This document shows, piece by piece, positions 52,892 to 62,666 of a stretch of DNA of 64,000 nt. The notes below the pieces were generated by a model, which saw only the letters and a program-made list of their open reading frames with translations, did no database searches and was not told the DNA's origin. Positions within the stretch are counted from its first letter, which is position 1, and each line of letters starts with the position of its first letter. Source of the stretch: an uncultured Gammaproteobacteria bacterium (lineage in GTDB: Bacteria; Pseudomonadota; Gammaproteobacteria; HK1); the NCBI GenBank assembly GCA_958295835.1, contig OY282378.1, forward strand, positions 1,257,001 to 1,321,000. Direction: 5' to 3'. The position numbers and the translations under genes are program-made.

Positions 52892-53181
52892 GGTCTCTTG
52901 TCCGTGAAAGCTCATGCAGAATGACGATGCATGATCCGCCGGCCGGCCGTTGATTCCGGCAACACCGGATCCGGCCCGTGGATGCCGGCCTCCCTGGAAG
53001 CATGCGCGTCCCGAGGATGGGACGTTCCGGGAACCGACCCCTGGTGTCGGGGACGCCGGGTCACGCGCTTCGGAGCCTCCTGTGCGTTGGCGGCGCTGCC
53101 CGCGTGGCAACGGGTGCGGGGAGTGTAGCCCGACTCGCGGATCGGCCGGTGGCCGTGTGCGCGTGCTCCGGGGGCGGGCTG

Positions 53182-54012
53182 CTACCGGCGGAGATCGTTC
53201 GGCAGCGCGAAGGCGCCGCGGTGGACGTCACGGTTGTAGTAGCGCGATTGGGTCTCGATACGCTCGGCGCGGGCATCCACGATCGCCATCGGATCGATCC
53301 CGCGCGATACGCAGGTCCACGACCATATCCCGCAGCCGTAGATCGGCGCCGGCCCGAAGTACGGGTCGACCCGCTCGAACACCCGGCGCAGCGTTTCCTG
53401 TATCCGGAGGAAGATCCCGCGCATCAGGAACGGCGACTCGCTCTGCAGGGCGAACACGCCCTCCGGTGCGAGCACCCGCGCGCAGCCGCGATAGAACGCT
53501 TCGTCGTAGAGGCCGGTGCTCGGGCCGATCGGGTCGCTTCCGTCGAGGAAAATCACGTCGAACGGCTCGGTGTCGGATTCCTTCACGAACGCGATGCCGT
53601 CGCCGATGCGCAGGTCGAGCCGCGGATCGTCCCAGGCGGTGCCGATGGCGGGCAGGTGCGCCTTGCACGCTTCGACGACTTTCGCGTCGATCTCCACCAT
53701 CACGCATTGCTCGACCTCCGGGTGCTTCAGGACCTCGCGGGCGGTGCCGCCGTCCCCGCCCCCGATGACGAGCGCGCGGCGAATCCGCGGTGCGCTCGTC
53801 ATCGCCGGATGCACGAGCATCTCGTGGTAGAAGTACTCCTCGGCCTCGCTCGTCTGGTACACCCCGTCGAGCGCGAGCACCCGGCCGTACCGCTCCGCCT
53901 CGAACAGCTCGATCTTCTGGAACCCGCTCTGCTTGGAGACGAGACGACGCCTGATCCGCATCCCGAGCCGGGTGTGATCCTCGAACTGCTCGTAGTACCA
54001 CTCGTCCGCCAT
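53182..54012 (-). CDS. speE: Spermidine synthase (polyamine aminopropyltransferase)
   Basis: Transfers an aminopropyl group from decarboxylated SAM to putrescine. About 276 residues from ATG 54012 ([10 protein letters not shown]). Motifs: [49 protein letters not shown] (SAM-binding), VMVEID, and the catalytic [20 protein letters not shown] (Asp in the gate loop). Length and order are normal. It is divergent from hicB. Confidence 0.9.
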   Translation of the reverse strand: MADEWYYEQFEDHTRLGMRIRRRLVSKQSGFQKIELFEAERYGRVLALDGVYQTSEAEEYFYHEMLVHPAMTSAPRIRRALVIGGGDGGTAREVLKHPEVEQCVMVEIDAKVVEACKAHLPAIGTAWDDPRLDLRIGDGIAFVKESDTEPFDVIFLDGSDPIGPSTGLYDEAFYRGCARVLAPEGVFALQSESPFLMRGIFLRIQETLRRVFERVDPYFGPAPIYGCGIWSWTCVSRGIDPMAIVDARAERIETQSRYYNRDVHRGAFALPNDLRR

Positions 54013-54198
54013 CGTGCCGCTCCGCGCCGCGTTCGGGTGAACACCCACCGTGTCCACCGGACGGGCCGTGCAGGATAGCAGTGCGCAGCCGATGCCGGCC
54101 GATCCACGTCCGCACTCGGGGGCGCACTTCGGCCCGATGACACATGCACCGGCGCGGAGTATCTTTCCTCCTCAGGAGAGCCGGAGAGGATTCGACGG

Positions 54199-54504
54199 AT
54201 GGCGAACAGAATCCGGATTGAACTGTCCGTTCCCGCCGAAGTGCGGCAGGACGGAAGCCATTTCGTGTCCTTCTGTCCGCCGTTCGACGTGTACAGTCAG
54301 GGACCCGACGAGGAAGCCGCCCTCGCCAATCTCGTCGAGGCGTTGCAGTTGTTCATTGAATCCTGTTTTGCCCGCGGCACCCTGGAACAGGTTCTGAAGG
54401 ACTGCGGCTTCGAACCGGATACGGACCCCGAGCCGGTCGAGGACAGGCGTATGGTCCGAGTCCCATTCCCGCTGTTGGCGCATGGTGAAGCTCACGCCCA
54501 TTGA
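54199..54504 (+). CDS. hicB: HicB-like antitoxin
   Basis: 101 residues with the HicB partial RNase H fold: IRIELSVPAEVRQDGSHFVS, FCPPFDVYSQGPDEEAALAN, LVEALQLFIESCFARG. The C-terminal PVEDRRMVRVPFPLLAH has no obvious DNA-binding domain. ATG 54199 with GGAGAGGA upstream. Its stop codon overlaps the likely hicA start (TTGA). It probably neutralises HicA and represses its own promoter, but the adjacent hicA appears frameshifted. Confidence 0.8.
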   Translation: MANRIRIELSVPAEVRQDGSHFVSFCPPFDVYSQGPDEEAALANLVEALQLFIESCFARGTLEQVLKDCGFEPDTDPEPVEDRRMVRVPFPLLAHGEAHAH

Positions 54505-54930
54505 CTGGGGACGCTGGTCAAGATCTTCGAGGCGAACGGTTTTACGCAAGATCGCACCACCGGTTCACACGTCGTACTGAACAAACCGGGTGTTCTCCGG
54601 CCCGTCATCATCCCGAGATACGCCGAGATCGGCCTCGACATCATCCGGAGCAACATGCGTACCGCCGGGATGTCACGGACCCGGTATTTCAGTCTGCTCA
54701 AGAAAATCCGAACCCTCGCCCCACCTCACGGCCCCGTCCATCGTCATCGCGCAGTCAGAATCGAAGCGATGCGCGTCTCGACGGAGATCTTCGACGATGA
54801 TGCAGCTACCGGTAGTCCACGACACCGGCCGGGCAGGGACGCCAACGCCCGCTCGGCCCCGACGGATAGGCCGACCCTCGCTCAGCGCGATGCGCCCGAC
54901 CGGACAACCGACTGGAGAGACGGACCATGA
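54501..54930 (+). pseudogene. hicA: hicA-like mRNA interferase gene with a frameshift at its start
   Basis: The body reads LVKIFEANGFTQDRTTGSHV, VLNKPGVLRPVIIPRY and DIIRSNMRTAGMSRTRYFSL, a clear HicA dsRBD-like toxin with the catalytic His in GSHVV. No ATG/GTG/TTG start lies in this frame; it opens straight after the hicB stop. TTG 54501 (TTGACTGGGG) would give a natural start only if one G of the run at 54507-54510 were absent. After about residue 70 the frame continues for ~75 unrelated codons to a TGA overlapping csb1. It is probably inactive, or depends on slippage in the G run. Confidence 0.65.
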
Positions 54931-56207
54931 CGATCGATCTGCAAACCTTGAGGGAAGCGGTTGGCGAGGACGCCGCGTTCCGCCGCGTTCGGCGGCTTCA
55001 GCCGGTCGGCGGGCAAGGCGACAAGATATTCCCGCCGACCTATCCACCCCCACCGGGCAGCCCCCGCAACACCCCACCGCGCCATGTGTTCGAGCGGCGT
55101 CGGATGAAAGATGGGGAAGTCTGGTGCGTCCTGATCGACAGTGTCCAGAGCCAAGCCAACCGGTTGGAAGAGGCGTTGCTGGCGGCCACCGAAGAAGAAG
55201 GTGATGGTGGGCGAGTGCCGCTACCCTGCGTCACGGTGGATTTCGGCGGCGCGGGACTGGAGCCACTGGAGCGCATCACATCGCTGGACGCGCCGCACCG
55301 GGTCTATGACGCCATCCTGCGCGACAGCCTTCTGAACGGGGTCCCCTTCATGCAAAGCGAGGAAGGCCGCCGGCTTGCGGCAGCGAAGACCGCCGACGCG
55401 ACGGCATTGCTGGAGTTGTCGCCCACCGCTCTCCTGTTCGGCGCGTGGCACAGCCAGGGCGAAGGCGGCGGCCTCGGCGCAAAGTTCCCGCGCGCGCTCG
55501 TCTCCGAAATCATGGGCGTCGCCACGCCGGTCGAGGAAGTGGCTGCCAATTCCCGTACCGGCGGGGTGGAAGCTCGAACGTTCGGCCGGCGCACGGGAAG
55601 CCGGATCGACCCGCTCGGTATCCTCCGGAAGGTAGAAGTCTTCAAGGGCGCCTCCGCTTCCGATTGGGAAACGACGGACAAGAACGATCCTGGCAAGGGT
55701 GCGAAGAAGATCTGGAAAAAAGTCCGCCCCTCCGAGATCAATCACAGCAACATCGCGCCCACCGTCGAGCCTCTCGGCGTCACGTGCGACCACGTGGAAC
55801 ACCGGGCGACGATCACGCTGGCGGGGCTCAGGAGATTGCGTTTCGGCGGCGGCGAGCGAGACGCCGCCGGACGCGCCCTGATCGCGTCTCTGGGCCTACT
55901 GGCGCTGGCCGAACAGGATGCCCGCGGTTACGCGCTCCGCTCGCGCTGTGATCTGGTTTGCGACGGAGCCGCACCGCTCGAACTGGTGCACGCGGACGGC
56001 TCGACGGCGCCTCTTGAACTCGACCGCAAGGCGGCGCGGGCGCTCTATCGGGAAGCATACGCGCAAGCCAAGGCGGCGGGCTTCGGGTTCAGGTCGCTCA
56101 TTCTCAAGCCGCAAGACAAGCTGGTCGAGATCGTCCGCCGCAGCCGTCAACTGGCGCTGGAAGGACAAGGCGGGGAAGGCGGGAGTGAAGATGGGTCTCC
56201 TTCTTGA
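54927..56207 (+). CDS. csb1: Csb1 / Cas7, Csb3-type I-G module
   Basis: 426 residues, ATG 54927 overlapping the preceding frame stop (ATGA). Segments: MTIDLQTLREAVGEDAAFRR, LIDSVQSQANRLEEALLAAT, LDAPHRVYDAILRDSLLNGV, LLELSPTALLFGAWHSQGEG and ALVSEIMGV. It forms the crRNA-bound backbone. It closely resembles the broken csb1 at 24.7 kb and only weakly the shorter Csb1 of the Csx17-type operon, so two Csb1 lineages coexist. It overlaps csb2 by 17 bp. Confidence 0.88.
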   Translation: MTIDLQTLREAVGEDAAFRRVRRLQPVGGQGDKIFPPTYPPPPGSPRNTPPRHVFERRRMKDGEVWCVLIDSVQSQANRLEEALLAATEEEGDGGRVPLPCVTVDFGGAGLEPLERITSLDAPHRVYDAILRDSLLNGVPFMQSEEGRRLAAAKTADATALLELSPTALLFGAWHSQGEGGGLGAKFPRALVSEIMGVATPVEEVAANSRTGGVEARTFGRRTGSRIDPLGILRKVEVFKGASASDWETTDKNDPGKGAKKIWKKVRPSEINHSNIAPTVEPLGVTCDHVEHRATITLAGLRRLRFGGGERDAAGRALIASLGLLALAEQDARGYALRSRCDLVCDGAAPLELVHADGSTAPLELDRKAARALYREAYAQAKAAGFGFRSLILKPQDKLVEIVRRSRQLALEGQGGEGGSEDGSPS

Positions 56208-57720
56208 AATCGAGTTCCTGACCGGCGTTTGCCGCGCCGCGCGCGAACCCGGCGACGACGCGCCGGACTGGCCGCCGCAACCCGACCGGGTATTTTCCGC
56301 CCTCGTTTCCGCCTGGGCGGCCCGCGGCGAACGGCCCGAGGAGCGGGCGGCGCTCGAATGGCTGGAAACGCAGCCACCGCCGGCCGTTCACGCAAGCCGA
56401 CACACTTCCAGGACGACACCCGACGTGTTCGTGCCGCCGAACGATTTTCAAACCCCGAAGACCGATCTCGAGAGACAGAGGTGGTATCGCGATTTCCTGG
56501 CTCGGGGCATGCGCCCTCCTGAAAAGGGCGGGCACGAGCGTCCTTGGAAACAAGCGCTTTCCACCCTCCCGGAAGGCCGACAGAGAAAAGAACGTCGCTT
56601 CCCCATCGCCCGTCCGGACGATCCGATCATGGAGCTGATCTGGCCGGCGGAACCCGAACCCACGCTGTTCGACGCATTGAACGCGATCACCCGTTGCGTC
56701 GGATATCTCGGCCATTCGGCAAGCTTGGTCCGATGCCGATTCCGGTCGGTCGTTGCCCCGGCCCGCAAGCATCCGGCCAAGCCCGCCCGTCGGCGCATCT
56801 ATCCGGGACGACTGCGTGAATTGGAGGAAGCACACCGCGCAAATCCCGTCCGCCCGGCGATCCGACCTGGCGCACCCGTCTTTGCCGAATGGTCGCCGCA
56901 TTCGGCTCCGCTGGATGATGACTGGCTGACGCTGGAAGTGATCGGGGGCGAGGTCCCGGATATCCGCGCGGCGGCTCTCGTCTGCCGGGTGTTGCGAAAC
57001 GCCTTGATGAGCGGTTATCGGAAGGCGGGCCTGGAAGACGCCATCCCCGAAGTCGTGTCTGGCCATACTCCGGACGGCGCGCCGACCCGGCTTCCGCATC
57101 TCGCGATTGCGCCATTGGCCTTTGCCGGCTCCCGCCACGCCGACGGGCACGTCCTGGGCTTCGCCCTGATCCCGCCGCGCGGGACGGCGCTCCACCGTAT
57201 CGAAGGTTTCCGCGAGGCGTTCGAAAGGGTGGCGCACTACAGTCCGGACAAGGAACGGCGTGTCCTGACATTGCAGGGTCCACCCCTGAACGAGCCGTTA
57301 CATCTCGCGCCCGCTCCAGGCGACAGGACGCAGAAACGGTCTCTTTCGGCCGGCCCCTATCTGATGCCGTCGCGTATCTGGGCCAGCGCCACGCCGATCG
57401 TGCTCGAACGGCACCTGAAGCGTAAGGACGACGCCGAAATACGAGAACTTGTCGCGAACGCGTGCGAAAACGCCGGACTGCCGCGCCCGGACCCGGATCG
57501 CGTCCGAATCGGCAAGCATTCGGCGGTCGAAGGCATGCCGCCCGCCCGGCCCCTGGCCGGCGAGCCCCCGTGGACCAGGTGGAAAGCGCCGAAGTCGCTG
57601 GCGAGCCGGCCACTGGTCCACGCGGTCATCGACTTCGAACGGGATGTGTCCGGCCCTGTCCTTCTCGGCGCCGGCCGGTTCACCGGCCTCGGCCTCTGCC
57701 GCGGCATGGGGGGGCGCTGA
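56191..57720 (+). CDS. csb2: Csb2, Cas5-Cas6 fusion, Csb3-type I-G module
   Basis: 509 residues from ATG 56191 inside the end of csb1. The N-terminal RAMP part is LLLEIEFLTGVCRAAREPGD and WPPQPDRVFSALVSAWAARG; the C-terminal part has LPHLAIAPLAFAGSRHADGH, IWASATPIVLERHLKRKDD and the glycine-rich GPVLLGAGRFTGLGLCRG. It is predicted to bind and process crRNA. The C-terminal part is the same lineage as the fragment fused to the phosphoribosyltransferase at 25.2-26.7 kb. The stop is 2 bp from the cas3 start. Confidence 0.87.
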   Translation: MGLLLEIEFLTGVCRAAREPGDDAPDWPPQPDRVFSALVSAWAARGERPEERAALEWLETQPPPAVHASRHTSRTTPDVFVPPNDFQTPKTDLERQRWYRDFLARGMRPPEKGGHERPWKQALSTLPEGRQRKERRFPIARPDDPIMELIWPAEPEPTLFDALNAITRCVGYLGHSASLVRCRFRSVVAPARKHPAKPARRRIYPGRLRELEEAHRANPVRPAIRPGAPVFAEWSPHSAPLDDDWLTLEVIGGEVPDIRAAALVCRVLRNALMSGYRKAGLEDAIPEVVSGHTPDGAPTRLPHLAIAPLAFAGSRHADGHVLGFALIPPRGTALHRIEGFREAFERVAHYSPDKERRVLTLQGPPLNEPLHLAPAPGDRTQKRSLSAGPYLMPSRIWASATPIVLERHLKRKDDAEIRELVANACENAGLPRPDPDRVRIGKHSAVEGMPPARPLAGEPPWTRWKAPKSLASRPLVHAVIDFERDVSGPVLLGAGRFTGLGLCRGMGGR

Positions 57721-57722
57721 CC

Positions 57723-60680
57723 ATGGAGCTTCGTCCCGCCGATTTCGGCGACTTCTTTCGGGCCATTCATGGCCACGACCCGTTTCCCTGGCAGCAGGCT
57801 CTGGTCGATCGCCTCGCCGAACGCGACGAGTGGCCGGACGTGCTGGACCTGCCGACCGGTGCGGGAAAGACCGCGGCGATGGACGCGGCCGTGTTCCATC
57901 TGGCGTTACGCGCCGATACGCCGGGAAGGGCCGCACTCCGGATTGCGCTGGTCGTGGATCGGCGCCTCGTGGTGGACGATGCGTTCGGTCGAGCCGAGAA
58001 GATTGCCAAGGCGCTTCGCCGCGCCTCGTGCGCCGACGTGGAGATGGAGGGCCATGAGGCCGTCAGGGAAATCGCCGGCCGGCTGCGCCGGCTGGCGGGC
58101 GGCGATGCACCGCCGCTGATCGTCCGGCGGCTTCGCGGCGGAGCGCCGCTGGAGCACGATTGGGCGCGTACGCCGACGCAACCGACGATCCTTTGCTCCA
58201 CCGTCGATCAGATCGGCTCGCGGCTGCTGTTTCGCGGATACGGGGTGTCGGACCGCATGAAGCCCGTCCATGCCGGCCTGCTCGGCGCCGACAGCCTGAT
58301 CCTCCTGGACGAGGCGCATCTGTCCGAACCGTTCCGGCAGACACTCACCGCCATACGACACATCGGGAGGGCCGGAGTGCGAACGGCGCTCCTGTCCGCC
58401 ACTCCGGGGGTGAAGGCGGAACGGCGTTTCGAGCTTTCGGCGGCGGATCGTGCTCATCCCGTACTCAAGAAACGGCTCGAAGCACACAAGCCCGCCGAAC
58501 TGAACGTGGTACGCGGGAAGCTCGCGACCATCGCGGAAGTCTTCGCCAAGACCGCTCGCGCGGTGGCAGACCGGCTGCGGGAGCGAGGTGTGTCGCCGCC
58601 CGCGGTCGGCATCGTCGTCAACCGCGTCGATCTTGCACGGAACGTCTTCGAGGCCCTGCATGGAGATGACGAGTTCGACGCTACGCTGATGATCGGGCGT
58701 TCGCGAAGCGTGGGTCGGAACAGGCTCGTCAAGAAGCTCTCCCCCTTCCGAACCGGCGCGAAGGACCGCTCGCAAGCCGAGCCTCTGTTCATCGTCGCGA
58801 CCCAATGCCTGGAAGTCGGGGTGGACCTCGACCTCGACGGGCTCGTGACCCAGGCCGCGTCTCTCGACGCCCTCCGCCAGCGTTTCGGCCGGTTGAACCG
58901 CGCCGGACGGCAGGTTCCCGCGGAAGGGGCGGTCCTGGCCCGTGCCGAAGACATCGGCAAGAAGGCCGATCCGGTCTACGGCGACCGCATCCGCCTGACC
59001 TGGGAGGCGCTCCAAGGGCTTGCCGAAGGCGGTACGGTGGACTTCGGCGTCGAGGCGCTGCCGAGACGCCTGGAGGAAGCCGGCATCGATCAAAGCGGGC
59101 TCGCGGCGAAACGCTCGGACGCTCCGGTCGTCATGCCGGCCTACCTCGACCTGTGGTCGCAGACCTCGCCCCGACCGGCAGCCGACCCGGACGTCGGACT
59201 GTTCCTGCACGGCGCCGAACGGACGGCCGCCGGAGTCTCCCTCGTCTGGCGCGGCGATATTGCGGAGGACGATCTGAAGGACGCGAGACGGGCTGACCTC
59301 GATGAATTACTTCGACTGGTCCCGCCCCGCGCCGCCGAGGCGGTCGATGTCCCGCTCTGGGCCGCGCGGGCATGGCTTCGCCGGGCGCAGAGTGATGCGG
59401 CGTCACTTGACACCATGTCCGACGCGCCTGCGCGTGAAGACGACGCGCCGGGGACGGCCTTCAACTCGAAGGATGGGCGGCCCGCGTTCCGTTGGGCCGG
59501 GGGAGGCGACGCGCGCACCGGACTCGTGCGACCGGAGGAGCTGCGAACGGGGGATATGCTGATCGTTCCTGCCGAGTACGGCGGTTGCGACGAGTTCGGC
59601 TGGGCGCCCAGCTCCGACAATCCCGTCGAGGACGTCGCCGACGAGGCGGCGGAACCCTTTTGGCGCCGTCGATGCGCGGTTCGGATCGCGCGCGACATCG
59701 TGCGGACGGACGCCCAATGGGATCGTCTGTCGGCGGTGCTCGCGGACGAAAGCATCGTCGTCGCCGATCTGGTGGAACGGCTACTCGACGCGCTGCCTTC
59801 CGCGGGGGCGGCGGAGGCGAGCGACGAAGGGATCGACAAGCCTCCGCCTCGCGATGCGAGAAGGCCCCTGGAGGCATTGCAGCGCCTCAGGGGGCGGCGG
59901 ATCGACGCTCATTTTCCCTATGCCGGGGGTCGCGAGGGAGGCGCGGTCATCGTCGCCGAGCGGGGGGGCGATCTCGTGGAACGAGGGAGCGAAGACGCCG
60001 CCCATGCACCGGTGGCCGCCGCGCCCGCGACGGAAGACGACAACCTCTCGCACACTTCCACGAACCCGGTGTCTCTCGAAGACCACAGCCACCGGGTCGC
60101 GTGCTTCGCCAGACACTTTGCCCGCACGCTCGGCCTCACGGAACATACGGACGATCTCGGTCTCGCCGCCTATCTGCACGACATCGGCAAAGCCGACCGG
60201 CGTTTCCAGACCATGCTGTCGGGTGGCGATCCCTGGAACCGTCCCGACGGCCCGCCGCTGGCCAAGAGCGGGGGTTCATGGTCGTCGGGAGCGGGGAAGT
60301 GCGCCGGGCTGCCAAGGGGCTGGCGGCACGAAGCCTTGTCCGTAAGGATGGCGCGTGTGCATCCCTGCTTTGCAGATGCGCGCGATCCCGCACTCGTCCT
60401 CTGGCTGATCGGGAGCCATCACGGGTTGGGCCGGCCGTTCTTCGACTTCCTCGACCCGGTGTCCGAGCAGGAACCGCTCCCATGCCTCGACGTCGCCGAT
60501 TGGGAGCTCGCGGCGGGGACGCCGGGGCCGCAATCGTTGGCGTTCGAGTTCCGCGGCGCCGATTGGCCGTCGCTGTTCGAGCAACTGAAACGGCGATACG
60601 GGATATGGGACCTGGCCCATATGGAAGCGATCCTGCGTCTCGCCGACCACCGCGCGTCGGAAGAGGAGCGCGCGTCATGA
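57723..60680 (+). CDS. cas3: Type I-G Cas3 helicase-nuclease, Csb3-type module
   Basis: 985 residues. Helicase: DLPTGAGKTAAMDAAVF (Walker A), LILLDEAHLSEPF (DEAH), LLSATPG, VATQCLEVGVDLDLDGL and LRQRFGRLNRAGR. C-terminal HD nuclease: VSLEDHSHRVACFARHFA, AAYLHDIGKADRRFQTML, GWRHEALSVRMA, WLIGSHHGLGRPF and LRLADHRAS. All metal-binding residues appear present, in contrast to the HD-less paralogue at 22.4 kb. It overlaps csb3 by 4 bp. Confidence 0.9.
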   Translation: MELRPADFGDFFRAIHGHDPFPWQQALVDRLAERDEWPDVLDLPTGAGKTAAMDAAVFHLALRADTPGRAALRIALVVDRRLVVDDAFGRAEKIAKALRRASCADVEMEGHEAVREIAGRLRRLAGGDAPPLIVRRLRGGAPLEHDWARTPTQPTILCSTVDQIGSRLLFRGYGVSDRMKPVHAGLLGADSLILLDEAHLSEPFRQTLTAIRHIGRAGVRTALLSATPGVKAERRFELSAADRAHPVLKKRLEAHKPAELNVVRGKLATIAEVFAKTARAVADRLRERGVSPPAVGIVVNRVDLARNVFEALHGDDEFDATLMIGRSRSVGRNRLVKKLSPFRTGAKDRSQAEPLFIVATQCLEVGVDLDLDGLVTQAASLDALRQRFGRLNRAGRQVPAEGAVLARAEDIGKKADPVYGDRIRLTWEALQGLAEGGTVDFGVEALPRRLEEAGIDQSGLAAKRSDAPVVMPAYLDLWSQTSPRPAADPDVGLFLHGAERTAAGVSLVWRGDIAEDDLKDARRADLDELLRLVPPRAAEAVDVPLWAARAWLRRAQSDAASLDTMSDAPAREDDAPGTAFNSKDGRPAFRWAGGGDARTGLVRPEELRTGDMLIVPAEYGGCDEFGWAPSSDNPVEDVADEAAEPFWRRRCAVRIARDIVRTDAQWDRLSAVLADESIVVADLVERLLDALPSAGAAEASDEGIDKPPPRDARRPLEALQRLRGRRIDAHFPYAGGREGGAVIVAERGGDLVERGSEDAAHAPVAAAPATEDDNLSHTSTNPVSLEDHSHRVACFARHFARTLGLTEHTDDLGLAAYLHDIGKADRRFQTMLSGGDPWNRPDGPPLAKSGGSWSSGAGKCAGLPRGWRHEALSVRMARVHPCFADARDPALVLWLIGSHHGLGRPFFDFLDPVSEQEPLPCLDVADWELAAGTPGPQSLAFEFRGADWPSLFEQLKRRYGIWDLAHMEAILRLADHRASEEERAS

Positions 60681-61642
60681 CCGAACACGCGACCCACCGT
60701 CTCGACGGGCTGGAGCCTGACAACCTGCTGGCCTTCATGGCGTTGCTGGGTCTGCTGCGAACCCTCGAAAAGGCTCGCCCCGACTGGCATCCGCGCGCAT
60801 CCTGGACGGTGGATGAACCGCCCCTTCGTCCGCGTTTGCACGCTGCAGAAGAAGTCGCCGGTGACGCGATCGTCGAGGCCGCAGCCGAAGGGCTGGCGGC
60901 TCTGGCTCGACACCACGATTTCGGGGGGCTGTCGGATTTGAGGCTGCTACCCGACGAGGCTGCACGGAGACTTCGGGACGTAGCTGGTTCGGACCGATAC
61001 ACGGCCGATCTGTGGGCGGCGCTCGTCAGCGACGCCGCGATTACCCGTGACGGCAAGAAGGTCGAACCGACACCGCTGTGTCTCATGTTCGGCCAAGGGC
61101 GTCAGCATTTCCTTCCGCGTCTCGCTTCGGTTCCGCAGCAGACAAGGCCGCCGAATCGAGGCTCCGGTCGCCGCAAGTCCGAGATTTCCGAGACGGAGTG
61201 TCTGCGGGAGGCGCTGTTCGCACCATGGAAACGTCCCGACGCGACGCATTCATTCCGATGGGACCCCCATGAAGACGTACGCCATGCGTTGCGTGCGAGA
61301 GATCCAACCGACTCGAAAACCAAGGAAACCACCCAGCACGGCGCCAACCGGCTCGCCGCAGTCGGCCTCTCCGTATTGACCGTGGTTCCGGAGCAACGCT
61401 TCGGCAAGGTACGCCTCGCACTCCTCGGCGGCGGTCGTGAACCCGGTGGCGCCCACACCCTGCATTGGCCCATCTGGCGGGAACCGATCGGTCTCGCCGG
61501 AATTCGTGCCTTGCTCGGTCATCCGCACCTCGACCGTCCGGGGACGCGCGCCGCGCTCGGCGTCGTCGAGCGCCGCCGCGCCCGGAGGATTTCTTCCGGA
61601 AAGCTCATGAACTTCACGAGAGCCGAAGCGAGGTTCGAGTAG
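60677..61642 (+). CDS. csb3: Csb3 (GSU0052-like), Cas8-type subunit of type I-G effector
   Basis: 321 residues from ATG 60677 (ATGA overlap with cas3). It begins MTEHATHRLDGLEPDNLLAF then MALLGLLRTLEKARPDWHPR, and contains PLCLMFGQGRQHFLPRL and LREALFAPWKRPDATHSFRW, the expected Csb3 features. It fills the small Cas8 role that Csx17 fills in the other operon. No array, cas1 or cas2 follows; downstream genes are metabolic. Confidence 0.85.
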   Translation: MTEHATHRLDGLEPDNLLAFMALLGLLRTLEKARPDWHPRASWTVDEPPLRPRLHAAEEVAGDAIVEAAAEGLAALARHHDFGGLSDLRLLPDEAARRLRDVAGSDRYTADLWAALVSDAAITRDGKKVEPTPLCLMFGQGRQHFLPRLASVPQQTRPPNRGSGRRKSEISETECLREALFAPWKRPDATHSFRWDPHEDVRHALRARDPTDSKTKETTQHGANRLAAVGLSVLTVVPEQRFGKVRLALLGGGREPGGAHTLHWPIWREPIGLAGIRALLGHPHLDRPGTRAALGVVERRRARRISSGKLMNFTRAEARFE

Positions 61643-61753
61643 TTCGCCAACTACGCGCGCTTTTACGTAGCCATCGATACCGGGGCTGGTGAGCAATGCG
61701 GGGTAACATGTACCCCTTCAGCACATGCACCGGACTTCCGGAGAGGGTGATTC

Positions 61754-62593
61754 ATGCTCATTCGCACGATGGACCAGCTCGAGGCCGAGGGACGGGTCAT
61801 CTCGATCTCGCATGGAAAGGCGTCGGCGGTGCGCCTGCTCACCAAGTCCGACGGGGTCGGGTTCAGCGTCTCGGAGGCGAGGGCGCATGGGCACGGAAGC
61901 TCGGATCTCTGGTACAAGCACCACTGGGAAGCGAACTACATCCGGTCCGGCCGCGGCATCCTCGAAGATCGCGGCACCGGCGAGCGATGGGACCTCGCGC
62001 CCGGCGTCCTGTACTGCGTCGGCCCCAACGACAGGCATCGGATCACGCGGGACGACGAGGGCCTGCGCATCATCAGCGTCTTCAACCCGCCGATAGAAGG
62101 CGGGGAAACCCACGACGAGGACGGCGCCTATCCGCCGACGGGCGAGATTCCTCCCGGCAAGGCACGCATGTTCGTGAAGACGGTCGAGGACGTACGCGCC
62201 GCCGGACACGAGCTCGCACTCGCCGGCGGCGCGATCACCAGCACCCGCTACCTGAGCGTCGCCGACAACCTGGGATTCTCGCTCCACGGCGTGCGCCTGA
62301 AGGCCGGTGCCGCCGTCGAGCTCTGGTACAAGCACCACTGGGAGGCGAACCTGATACTCGAAGGCGCGGTGGCGCTGAAGGACCACGCGAGCGGCGAGAC
62401 GCACCACCTCGGCCCCGGTGCGCTCTACCTGGTCGGTCCTGCCGACCGCCACCGGATCGAAGCGGTGGACGACGTGCATCTCATCAGCGTGTTCAACCCG
62501 CCGCTGACCGGTCGGGAGCATCATGACGAAGATGGCGCCTTTCCGCCGACCGGGCCGATCCCGCCGGGACCGTCGCGGTCGGGAGAAGCGTAG
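61754..62593 (+). CDS. Tandem-duplicated ectoine synthase-like cupin
   Basis: 279 residues made of two EctC-like halves. Half 1 (~1-130): MLIRTMDQLEAEGRVISISH, LWYKHHWEANYIRSGRGILE, GVLYCVGPNDRHRI and IISVFNPPIEGGETHDEDGA. Half 2 (~138-275): FVKTVEDVRAAGHELALAGG, ELWYKHHWEANLILEGAVAL, ALYLVGPADRHRIEA and LISVFNPPLTGREHHDEDGA. Standard ectoine synthase is a single ~130-residue cupin. The ectA and ectB genes are absent here, so ectoine synthesis is not implied; the neighbouring dioxygenase suggests a catabolic or hydroxylation pathway. ATG 61754 with GAGAGGG upstream. Confidence 0.82.
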   Translation: MLIRTMDQLEAEGRVISISHGKASAVRLLTKSDGVGFSVSEARAHGHGSSDLWYKHHWEANYIRSGRGILEDRGTGERWDLAPGVLYCVGPNDRHRITRDDEGLRIISVFNPPIEGGETHDEDGAYPPTGEIPPGKARMFVKTVEDVRAAGHELALAGGAITSTRYLSVADNLGFSLHGVRLKAGAAVELWYKHHWEANLILEGAVALKDHASGETHHLGPGALYLVGPADRHRIEAVDDVHLISVFNPPLTGREHHDEDGAFPPTGPIPPGPSRSGEA

Positions 62594-62666
62594 CGTTGGA
62601 GTTCATATCCTCCGTACCACTCCCTCCGATGTTCGTGCGCACACCGCGCCGCACCGGGAGTCGCCG

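Noticed and set aside
61754..62593. Calling this gene ectC
   Set aside because: It is twice the normal length, made of two halves, and ectA/ectB are absent nearby.
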